Of a DNA stretch of 64,000 nt, positions 1 to 9,502 are shown in pieces. The stretch is from Pigmentiphaga sp. H8 (GTDB lineage: Bacteria; Pseudomonadota; Gammaproteobacteria; Burkholderiales; Burkholderiaceae_B): NCBI RefSeq assembly GCF_003854895.1, contig NZ_CP033966.1, forward strand, positions 1,178,001 through 1,242,000, written 5' to 3'. Position 1 is the stretch's first letter; the number at the start of each line of letters is the position of its first letter. A program made the position numbers and the translations under genes. Below the pieces are notes generated by a model that did no database searches, had not been told where the DNA came from, and saw nothing but the letters and a program-made list of their open reading frames with translations.

Positions 1-97
1 GCGCTCGGTGGCCTCGGGCCTGAAGGCCGGTGACCGCGTCGTCGTCGAAGGGGCTTTCCACCTCAACAACCAGCGCACTGGCGTCGATCCGGAGTAA
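1..97 (+). CDS. RND efflux periplasmic adaptor subunit, C-terminal end only
   Basis: The reading frame is open from the window edge (first full codon at base 2) to TAA at 95-97, giving the last 31 residues of a protein. The end contains a GLKAGDRVVVEGAFHL stretch, which resembles the C-terminal beta-barrel/membrane-proximal end of HlyD/CusB-type adaptor proteins. The pump gene starts 5 bases after this stop, so the two are almost certainly one operon. The adaptor would bridge the inner-membrane pump to an outer-membrane channel. The metal specificity cannot be read from this fragment. Confidence 0.75.
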   Translation, partial: RSVASGLKAGDRVVVEGAFHLNNQRTGVDPE

Positions 98-102
98 CCA
101 TC

Positions 103-3100
103 ATGCTCGAGAAAATCGTCCGCGCTGCCCTGCAGCAGCGGCTGATCATCGTCGTGCTGGCGGTGGTGGCCCTCGTGGCCGGCCTGGACGCCATGCGCAA
201 GCTGTCGGTGGATGCCTTCCCGGACGTGACCAACGTCCAGGTGCAGATCGCGACCGACGCCACCGGCCGTTCGCCGGAGGAGGTCGAACGCTTCGTGACC
301 GTGCCCATCGAGATCGCGATGACCGGCCTGCCCGGGTTGGAGGAAATGCGTTCGCTGAACAAGCCGGGGCTGTCGCTGATCACCCTGGTCTTCACCGACG
401 CGACCGACGTCTATTTCGCGCGCCAGTTGGCGATGGAGCGGCTGATCGAGATCGGTTCGCGCATGCCTACCGGCGTGACGCCCGTGCTCGGGCCCGTCTC
501 CACGGGCCTGGGCGAGGTCTATCAGTACACCCTGGACCGGCCCGACGACGGCGACCGGGAACTGACGCAGAAGGAACTGACGGAGCGGCGCATCGTCCAG
601 GACTGGGTGGTGCGTCCGCTGCTGCGGTCGATCCCGCAGGTGGCGGAAATCAACTCGCAGGGCGGCTACGTCAAGCAGTACCAGGTGCGGGTCAACCCCG
701 ACCGCATGAGCCACTACGGCATCACGCTGCATCAGGTCTACGAGGGGCTGGCGCGCAACAACGCCAACTCGGGCGGGGGCATCCTGCCGCACTACGCCGA
801 ACAGTACCTGATACGCGGCGTGGGCCTGATCGAGAACCTGCAGGACATCGCCAACATCGTGCTGGCCGAATCCAACGGCACACCGGTCTACGTGCGGGAC
901 GTGGCCGAGGTCGGCATGGGGCACGAGGTCCGCTACGGCGCCGTGGTCAAGAACGGCGTGACCGAGTCCGTGGGCGGCATCGTCATGATGATGCGGGGCG
1001 GGAACGCCAAGGAAGTGGTGGCGCGCATCAAGCAGCGGGTGGCCGAGATCAACAGTCAGGGCATGTTGCCCGACGGGCTGCAGATCGTGCCCTACTACGA
1101 CCGCAGCGAACTGGTCGACGCGGCCCTGTGGACCGTGGCCAAGGTACTGCTGGAGGGCGTCCTGCTGGTCGTCGTCATCCTGTTCCTGTTCCTGGGCGAC
1201 GTGCGGTCTTCGCTGATCGTCGTCGCGACCCTGGTGCTGACGCCGCTGCTGACCTTCTTCGCGATGAACCGGCTGGGCATCTCGGCCAACCTGATGTCGC
1301 TGGGAGGGCTGGCGGTCGCCATCGGCCTGATGGTGGACGGTTCCGTGGTCGTGGTCGAGAACGCCTTCGCCCACCTGGGCCATGCCAAGGACAGCGGCGA
1401 GAGCAAGATCCGCATCATCCTCAAGGCGGTGGCCGAGGTGGCGACGCCGGTGGTGTTCGGCATCGGCATCATCATCCTGGTGTTCCTGCCGCTGATGACG
1501 CTGCAGGGCATGGAAGGCAAGATGTTCGCGCCGCTGGCCTACACCATCGCCATCGCGCTGGCGATCTCGCTGGTTCTGTCGCTGACGCTGTCGCCCGTGC
1601 TGTCGTCCTACCTGCTCAAGGGCGGGGCCGAGCACGACACGCGCATGATCGCCTTCATGAAGCGGCACTACCTGCGCATGCTGGACTGGGTGCTGCGCAA
1701 CACGAAGAAGACGGTCGTGATGGCGGTGCTGGCCTTCTGCGCGTCGGTCGCCGTGCTGCCTTTCCTGGGCACCTCTTTCATTCCGGAGATGAAGGAAGGA
1801 TCGATCGTGCCGGGCATCAACCGCGTGCCCAATATCTCGCTAGAGGAGTCGATCGCGCTGGAACGCCAGGCCATGAAGATCATCATGGGCGTGCCCGGCG
1901 TGAAATCGGCGATCTCCGGGGTGGGCCGCGGCGAGAGTCCCGCCGATCCACAGGCGCAGAACGAATCCACGCCCATCGTCAGCCTCAAGCCGCAGGACGA
2001 ATGGCCGGAAGGCTGGACCCAGGACACTATCGCCGCGGAGATCCGCAAGCGCCTGGAAGTGATCCCCAGCGCTCAGATCATCATGGCGCAGCCGATTTCC
2101 GACCGCGTCGATGAAATGGTTACCGGTGTGCGCTCGGACGTGGCCGTCAAGGTATTCGGCGAGGACCTGGACCGGCTGCTGCAGAAGGCCCAGGAGATCG
2201 CGCGGGTGGCCGAGACGGTACAGGGCGCGCGCGACGTGCGGGTGGACCGGGTCAGCGGGCAGCAGTACCTGTCCATCAACATCGACCGCCAGGCCATCGC
2301 CCGCTACGGGCTGAACGTGTCGGACGTGCACGACGTGATCGAAGTGGCCATCGCCGGCAAGACCGCTACCGAGATCTATGAAGGCGAGCGCCGGTTCTCG
2401 GCGGCCGTGCGCCTGCCAGAGGACTTCCGCGGCAGCGTGCAGTCCATCCGCCAGATCCTGCTGACCACGCCGCACGGCGTGCGCGTGCCGCTGGAAAGCC
2501 TGGCCGCCATCGAGGTGCGCGACGGGCCGGCGCAGATCAGCCGCGAGGGGGGCAAGCGGCGCGTGGTGGTCGCCATCAACGTGCAGGACCGCGACCTGGG
2601 CGGCTTCGTGGCGGAGTTGCAACAGACGGTACGGGGCAAGGTGCAGTTGCCGACCGGCTACTACCTGGAATGGGGCGGACAGTTCCAGAACATGGAGCGC
2701 GCGCTGGGCCACCTGTCCATCATCGTGCCCGCGACCGTGGCTGCCATCTTCTTCCTCCTGTTCCTGCTGTTCAACTCGGTGCGCTACGCGACGCTGATCA
2801 TCACCGTGCTGCCGTTCGCCTCCATCGGCGGCATCATCGCCCTGTTCGTGACGGGCGAATACCTGTCGGTGCCGGCGTCGGTGGGTTTCATCGCGCTATG
2901 GGGCATCGCCGTGCTGAACGGGGTGGTGATGGTGTCCTACATACGCAAGCTGCGCATGGAGGGCATGCCGCTGGCCAAGGCGGTGGTGGAAGGGGCGACC
3001 ATGCGGTTCCGGCCGGTCATGATGACGGCCACGGTGGCGATGCTGGGCCTGGTGCCTTTCCTGTTCGCGACGGGGCCCGGGTCCGAAGTGCAGAAACCCC

Positions 3101-3204
3101 TGGCGGTGGTGGTGATCGGGGGATTGATCACGTGCACGGCATTGACGCTGTTGGTGCTGCCGATGCTTTACCGGTGGTTCGACGAAGAGTCGCCCGAGGC
3201 ATAG
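103..3204 (+). CDS. Heavy-metal efflux RND permease (CusA/CzcA family)
   Basis: This 1033-residue protein has the normal length of an HME-RND inner-membrane pump, which uses proton import to drive metal ions out through a tripartite complex. A first membrane helix lies at about residues 12-30, followed by a large periplasmic domain, a block of helices at about 340-530, a second periplasmic loop and a final helix block at about 865-1025. The proton-relay helix carries Asp412 and Glu419 (VDGSVVVVEN). The earlier Asp found in the CzcA signature DFGxxxD is Ala here, so it looks intermediate between CzcA and CusA types. The ATG at 103 follows the adaptor stop directly. A PII-like gene follows 21 bases downstream, which is unusual for a pump operon. 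Zn, Co, Ni, Cu or Ag cannot be distinguished from this. Confidence 0.9.
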   Translation: MLEKIVRAALQQRLIIVVLAVVALVAGLDAMRKLSVDAFPDVTNVQVQIATDATGRSPEEVERFVTVPIEIAMTGLPGLEEMRSLNKPGLSLITLVFTDATDVYFARQLAMERLIEIGSRMPTGVTPVLGPVSTGLGEVYQYTLDRPDDGDRELTQKELTERRIVQDWVVRPLLRSIPQVAEINSQGGYVKQYQVRVNPDRMSHYGITLHQVYEGLARNNANSGGGILPHYAEQYLIRGVGLIENLQDIANIVLAESNGTPVYVRDVAEVGMGHEVRYGAVVKNGVTESVGGIVMMMRGGNAKEVVARIKQRVAEINSQGMLPDGLQIVPYYDRSELVDAALWTVAKVLLEGVLLVVVILFLFLGDVRSSLIVVATLVLTPLLTFFAMNRLGISANLMSLGGLAVAIGLMVDGSVVVVENAFAHLGHAKDSGESKIRIILKAVAEVATPVVFGIGIIILVFLPLMTLQGMEGKMFAPLAYTIAIALAISLVLSLTLSPVLSSYLLKGGAEHDTRMIAFMKRHYLRMLDWVLRNTKKTVVMAVLAFCASVAVLPFLGTSFIPEMKEGSIVPGINRVPNISLEESIALERQAMKIIMGVPGVKSAISGVGRGESPADPQAQNESTPIVSLKPQDEWPEGWTQDTIAAEIRKRLEVIPSAQIIMAQPISDRVDEMVTGVRSDVAVKVFGEDLDRLLQKAQEIARVAETVQGARDVRVDRVSGQQYLSINIDRQAIARYGLNVSDVHDVIEVAIAGKTATEIYEGERRFSAAVRLPEDFRGSVQSIRQILLTTPHGVRVPLESLAAIEVRDGPAQISREGGKRRVVVAINVQDRDLGGFVAELQQTVRGKVQLPTGYYLEWGGQFQNMERALGHLSIIVPATVAAIFFLLFLLFNSVRYATLIITVLPFASIGGIIALFVTGEYLSVPASVGFIALWGIAVLNGVVMVSYIRKLRMEGMPLAKAVVEGATMRFRPVMMTATVAMLGLVPFLFATGPGSEVQKPLAVVVIGGLITCTALTLLVLPMLYRWFDEESPEA

Positions 3205-3225
3205 ACGAACGCAAGGAGAAATCGA

Positions 3226-3549
3226 ATGAAGGAAATCAAGGCGATCATCCGGCCGGTGCGCCTGGACGACGTACGCGAGGCGCTGATGCGCACGCCGGGC
3301 TTTCCGGGCATGACCGTTACCCATGTGGAAGGGTGCAGCGCGCCCGGGCGGCACCAGCCGCAGAACCTCAAGGAAGAACTGCTGGATTTCTCGCCCAAGG
3401 TGCGCATCGAGATGGTGGCGGCGGACGAACACGCCGATACCTTGTACGAGGCCCTGAAGCAGGCGGCCACGACCGGCCACGTCGGCGATGGCCTGGTATG
3501 GATGAGCGAGGTGGCCCGCTGCGACTATCTCTGGCAGCCCGGGGGCTGA
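3226..3549 (+). CDS. Divergent PII-like signalling protein linked to the RND pump
   Basis: The 107-residue product opens like a GlnB/GlnK protein (KEIKAIIRPVRLDDVREAL, residues 2-20) and keeps the B-loop signature TGxxGDG at residues 83-89, so it should fold as a PII trimer and may bind a nucleotide. The T-loop (about 36-55) is replaced: the Tyr that is uridylylated in GlnB is absent and the segment reads GCSAPGRHQPQNLKEELLDF. The C-terminal RxxR-type phosphate contacts are also missing. The gene sits 21 bases behind the pump gene with an AAGGAG ribosome site just upstream, so co-expression is expected. Inference: it senses a nucleotide or a metal (Cys37, His33, His43 cluster) and tunes efflux rather than nitrogen metabolism. 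Confidence 0.8.
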   Translation: MKEIKAIIRPVRLDDVREALMRTPGFPGMTVTHVEGCSAPGRHQPQNLKEELLDFSPKVRIEMVAADEHADTLYEALKQAATTGHVGDGLVWMSEVARCDYLWQPGG

Positions 3550-3617
3550 TCCCGGGCCCGCCGGCCAGTGCGGTTATCCAGACAGTTTTTTCGTTGTTTT
3601 TCTGAAATATGGCAATA

Positions 3618-3640
3618 CCGGCCCCCACCAGGGCCGGTTT
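3618..3640 (+). terminator. Possible intrinsic terminator of the metal-efflux operon
   Basis: CCGGCCC at 3618-3624 can pair with GGGCCGG at 3631-3637 around a six-base loop and is followed by TTT. The U-tract is short, so termination may be weak. Confidence 0.35.
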
Positions 3641-3830
3641 CCATATGTGCGCGGCCCGTGCCCGATGGCATGGATATTGCACGGTCCGCCTGCCGTCCGG
3701 TCCGGAAGGCGACGGCGGTTCATCTGCACGAAGAAAGAGGGGAAGAAAGGCGCGTGGCGTAGTGCAGCCCGCCGCATCGGTGCGGTGGCCTGCGATGACT
3801 GATGTGTCGCAAAGAAAACCGGAGACAGAC

Positions 3831-6320
<2,490 letters not shown>

Positions 6321-6331
6321 GGGAGGCGGCG

Positions 6332-6679
6332 ATGCGCAAACCGATCGTGATCGCATCGGTGCTGGCGGTGCTGGCGGCGGCGCTCGCCGCCGGCCTGGCC
6401 GCGGGAAGCCGTGTCACGCTGCTGGTGCTGGACGTGCCGGACCGCCAGGCCACGCTGCTGGTCAAGCGCAGCGCGACGCTGGGCATGGGATGGCTGGAGT
6501 CCGAGGCTACCCTGTGCAAGCGCCAGCAGCCGGGCTCGCCCCTGCACTCGGTGATGCTGGCGCCGGAGTTCTGTCCGCTCGCCCTGGCGGCGGGCCAGGA
6601 AACACGGGGGGAGCGCGTCCTGCTGACCCTGCCGTTCCTGGCCTGGCTGCATGGGCTGGCCGGGCGGACGCTGTCCTAG
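6332..6679 (+). CDS. Small membrane-anchored or secreted protein of unknown function
   Basis: A GGGAGG ribosome site (6321-6326) precedes the ATG at 6332, 11 bases after the acylase gene stops, so the two look co-transcribed. The 115-residue product has one Ala/Leu/Val-rich hydrophobic segment at about residues 5-27 that could be a signal peptide or an anchor. The rest is a small domain with two cysteines (in TLCKR and EFCPL) that could form a disulfide if exported. I do not recognise the family. The convergent folA gene ends 10 bases further on. Confidence 0.6.
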   Translation: MRKPIVIASVLAVLAAALAAGLAAGSRVTLLVLDVPDRQATLLVKRSATLGMGWLESEATLCKRQQPGSPLHSVMLAPEFCPLALAAGQETRGERVLLTLPFLAWLHGLAGRTLS

Positions 6680-6689
6680 GGCCGGTGGC

Positions 6690-7181
6690 CTACGCCCGTA
6701 CCCGGTCGTAGGTCACGAAGTCGTAGCCCAGGCCGTCCTCGGACGGCTGGGGCTCGCGCGAGGACTCGCGCCACTGGCCGGCGGGCAGCGGCGGGAACCA
6801 GGCATCGCCCGGCACGTCCGCGTGCACCTCGGTCGCGATCAGCATGTCCGCGCGGTCCAGCGCCGCGGCATAGATCTGCGCGCCGCCGATGACGAACACC
6901 CGGGCGGCGTCGCCCGCCGCGGCCAGGGCATCTTCCAGCGTGTGCACTACCGTCGCGCCCTCGGCCGCATAGGCCGGGTCGCGGGTGATGACGATGTTCT
7001 GGCGGCCCGGCAGCGGCCGGCCCAGCGATTCCCAGGTCTTGCGTCCCATCACGATGGGATGGCCGAGCGTGGTGCGCTTGAAGTGCGCCAGGTCGCCGCG
7101 CAGGCGCCAGGGCAGGGCATTGTCGCGTCCGATGACGCGGTTGCTGGCATAGGCGACGACAAGGATGAGCTGGGCGGGCAT
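6690..7181 (-). CDS. folA: Dihydrofolate reductase
   Basis: The 163-residue protein has the standard length of bacterial chromosomal DHFR, which reduces dihydrofolate to tetrahydrofolate with NADPH. Visible marks are the N-terminal strand with NRVIGRDNALPW (Trp25), the active-site acid Asp30 in RGDLAHF, GRKTWESLG near residues 47-55 and the FVIGGAQIY NADPH-binding motif. The start at 7181 (MPAQLILVVA) is chosen because it fits the family; upstream Met codons would add an unrelated extension. ThyA, which makes its substrate, lies 1.2 kb away on the same strand. The pair is usually adjacent, but here a hydrolase gene and two gene remnants lie between. Confidence 0.96.
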   Translation of the reverse strand: MPAQLILVVAYASNRVIGRDNALPWRLRGDLAHFKRTTLGHPIVMGRKTWESLGRPLPGRQNIVITRDPAYAAEGATVVHTLEDALAAAGDAARVFVIGGAQIYAAALDRADMLIATEVHADVPGDAWFPPLPAGQWRESSREPQPSEDGLGYDFVTYDRVRA

Positions 7182-7372
7182 GGCGGGGGAAGAATCCGGG
7201 GTATCCAGCCCGCAATCTAGCATGAACGCCCAGGGCGCCCATTGACTCGCCGGTTGAGACGGATGGCTGCCACGCCGCGGGATTTCTGATACAACGCAAG
7301 GCTGTGGGTCCGGTTCGCGCCGCGGCTGGACCGCATTACGACAACCATCCATCACCAATCGACAAGGGAATC

Positions 7373-8041
7373 ATGGGAACGCAGATCGAATTGACCGCCT
7401 CCGACGGTGCCACCATTTCCGCCTATCGCGCCGACCCCGCCGGCAAGCCGCGCGGCGGCCTGATCGTGTGCCAGGAAATCTTCGGCGTCAACGTCCATGT
7501 CCGCGGCGTGTGCGACCGCTATGCCCAGGAAGGCTACCTGGCCATCGCCCCCGCGTTCTTCGACCGTGTCCAGCCGGGCGTGGAACTGGGCTATGAGCCC
7601 GACGACATCGCCAAGGGCCGCGAACTGATGCAGAAGGTCTCCATCGACAACGCCCTGAAGGACGTCGCCGCCGCACTGGCCATCGCCAGCGAGGCGGGCA
7701 AGGTCGGCATCGTCGGCTATTGCTGGGGCGGCACCGTGGCCTGGGCCGCGGCCGGGCGCCTGGACGGCCTGTCGGCCGCCATCCCCTACTATGGCGGCGG
7801 CATCGCCGGCATGGCCGACAAGAAGCCCCGCATCCCGACCATGGCGCATTTCGGCGAAAAGGACCACGCCATTCCGATGACCGACGTCGAGAAGATCCGC
7901 GCCGCCCAGCCCGACGTGATCGTCCACACGTATGCGGCCGGCCATGGTTTCAACTGCGAGATGCGGGGTTCGTACGACAAGCCCAGCGCCGACCTGGCGC
8001 TGTCGCGCTCGCTGGAGTTCCTGCGCCAGCACGTGGGCTGA
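7373..8041 (+). CDS. Dienelactone hydrolase family protein
   Basis: This 222-residue alpha/beta hydrolase matches carboxymethylenebutenolidase-type enzymes. The catalytic triad is visible as Cys117 in GYCWGG, Asp164 in GEKDHAIP and His191 in AAGHGF. The Glu that holds the resting cysteine in ClcD is present as Glu35 in CQEIFG. The ATG at 7373 has AAGGG close upstream. The classical substrate is a dienelactone from chlorocatechol breakdown, but no chlorocatechol genes are nearby and many relatives have broader ester or lactone substrates. It is divergent from folA, with a 190-base shared upstream region. Confidence 0.9.
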   Translation: MGTQIELTASDGATISAYRADPAGKPRGGLIVCQEIFGVNVHVRGVCDRYAQEGYLAIAPAFFDRVQPGVELGYEPDDIAKGRELMQKVSIDNALKDVAAALAIASEAGKVGIVGYCWGGTVAWAAAGRLDGLSAAIPYYGGGIAGMADKKPRIPTMAHFGEKDHAIPMTDVEKIRAAQPDVIVHTYAAGHGFNCEMRGSYDKPSADLALSRSLEFLRQHVG

Positions 8042-8085
8042 CGCGGCATGCCCGTCCGGCCGCGGGCCCCAGGGGGAAACAGACC

Positions 8086-8241
8086 CTAGGCCGGCGTGCC
8101 GGATGCGGCGGCTTCCTCCAGGCATTCGATCAGCAGTGTCGTGCTGGGGGACATGGTCCGGTTGCGGTTCCATGTGATGCCCAATGGGCGCATCAGTTTC
8201 GGGAAGTTGAAGGGCAGCACCGACACCAGGCCCTGGCACCG
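8086..8241 (-). pseudogene. C-terminal remnant of a LysR-type regulator
   Basis: Read on the minus strand, this stretch encodes about 52 residues ending in TAG at 8088-8086. It includes GLVSVLPFNFPKLMRPLGI and an ending of the form TLLIECLEEAAA, which match the last strand and helix of a LysR effector-binding domain. Nothing upstream encodes the rest: the frame breaks at about 8241, where sequence on the opposite strand becomes the end of a Bug protein. The DNA-binding domain and most of the sensor domain are gone, so this cannot be functional. Confidence 0.72.
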
Positions 8242-8337
8242 GAAGGCACGACGCCCCGGCGCTATGCCGAGCAGATCCAGGCGGACCTGGCCCGGTGGCG
8301 CGAGGGCGTGAAGGCTGCCGGGCTGGCGCCCGAGTGA
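8242..8337 (+). pseudogene. C-terminal remnant of a Bug (TctC) receptor gene
   Basis: The plus strand encodes about 31 residues ending at TGA 8335-8337: a TTPRRYAEQIQADLARW segment followed by KAAGLAPE. This closely matches the last helix and tail of Bug-family receptors; compare the ends of the intact Bug genes in this window. No start, signal peptide or binding domain is present. It abuts the LysR remnant tail-out, as if the divergent pair lost everything between the two C-termini. Confidence 0.75.
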
Positions 8338-8344
8338 GTCGGCC

Positions 8345-9316
8345 CTAGACGGCCATGGGCGCCGTGAGCGGCGCGTGGTGTTCGTATCCGACCAGCGAGA
8401 AGTCGCCCGGCTCCACGCGTTCCAGCCATTCCGGCTCGTACTTGCCGGTGACGGCGTAGTCGGGGATGCGGTCGGACAGGGCCAGTTGCGGCGCGGGGAA
8501 GGGCGTGCGGGTCAGTTGCTCCCGCAGCATGGGGAGATGGTTCTCGTAGATGTGGGCATCGCCCATGAAATAGCTGAACCAGCGCGGCTGGTAGCCGGTC
8601 AGCCGACCGACCAGATGCAGCAACGCGGCGCCCTCGGTCAGGTTGAAGGGCGTGCCCAGGCCGATGTCGTTCGACCGGATGTACAGGCACAGCGAGATCT
8701 CGCGCGTGGTCGCGTTGGGCAGGAACTGGTAGAGCAGGTGGCAGGGCGGCAGCGCCATTTCCTCGATCTGCGCCCAGTTCCAGCCATGGAAAAGGATGCG
8801 GCGGTCGCCGGGGTTGTCGTGGATGGTGTCCAGGCACTGGCGCAACTGGTCGACGGCCTTGTAGAGCAGCACCTTGCGCGCGCCGTCTTCGTCGAACTCG
8901 GCCACGCGGGCGTAGCCGCGGCCCAGCGCGTCCTGCAGCTGGGCGGCGCGCGATGCGTCCAGCACCTTGTAGGCCGGCCACTTGCGCCATTGGACGCCGT
9001 AGACCGGGCCCAGGTCATCGTCGCCTTCGCGATAGGGGTTGGCCAGCCATTGCGCGTTCTCGTTCGCGTTCTGGTCCCAGACCTTGCAGCCCAGTTCGCG
9101 GAATTCCGCGGCGTTGCGCGAGGCGCGCAGGAAGCCCACCAGTTCGCCGATGGCGGATTTGAACGCCAGCCTTTTGGTGGTGACGGCCGGGAACCCCTGC
9201 CGCAGGTCGAACCGCAGTGCGGCGCCGGGCAGGCTGAGGGTGCGGATGCCCGTTCTGTTCACTTGCCACGAGCCGTTGTCGAGGACGGATTGGACGAGGT
9301 CGAGGTATTGTTTCAT
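8345..9316 (-). CDS. thyA: Thymidylate synthase
   Basis: The 323-residue enzyme methylates dUMP to dTMP using methylenetetrahydrofolate. The catalytic cysteine is Cys192 in ALPPCHLLYQF, with RSNDIGLGTPFN (dUMP contacts) after it. It is about 60 residues longer than E. coli ThyA, mostly because of an insertion at about residues 112-160 in the small domain, a known longer bacterial form. The start at 9316 (MKQYLDLV) matches the family start; an in-frame Met five codons earlier is less likely. It is on the same strand as folA, which recycles its dihydrofolate product. Confidence 0.96.
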   Translation of the reverse strand: MKQYLDLVQSVLDNGSWQVNRTGIRTLSLPGAALRFDLRQGFPAVTTKRLAFKSAIGELVGFLRASRNAAEFRELGCKVWDQNANENAQWLANPYREGDDDLGPVYGVQWRKWPAYKVLDASRAAQLQDALGRGYARVAEFDEDGARKVLLYKAVDQLRQCLDTIHDNPGDRRILFHGWNWAQIEEMALPPCHLLYQFLPNATTREISLCLYIRSNDIGLGTPFNLTEGAALLHLVGRLTGYQPRWFSYFMGDAHIYENHLPMLREQLTRTPFPAPQLALSDRIPDYAVTGKYEPEWLERVEPGDFSLVGYEHHAPLTAPMAV

Positions 9317-9502
9317 GGGCCTGGGCTGCACAGATGCGATGGCCGGGCGCGGAAAAGCACCCGCCGGCCCTGATTATCGCATGTCCCCGGGCGCGGCCAG
9401 GTGGCGCGAAGTCCGCGTATCCGGGCCGGCCACCGTGCGCCGGAGACCCTGGCACGAGTCCTGCATGCGATAGTTACGTCTGCCTGTTCCCCTGCCGCAT
9501 CG

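Noticed and set aside
3609..3830. Extension of the acylase protein upstream of 3831
   Set aside because: It would bury a clear lipoprotein signal and contains a hairpin; the ATG at 3831 has a ribosome site.
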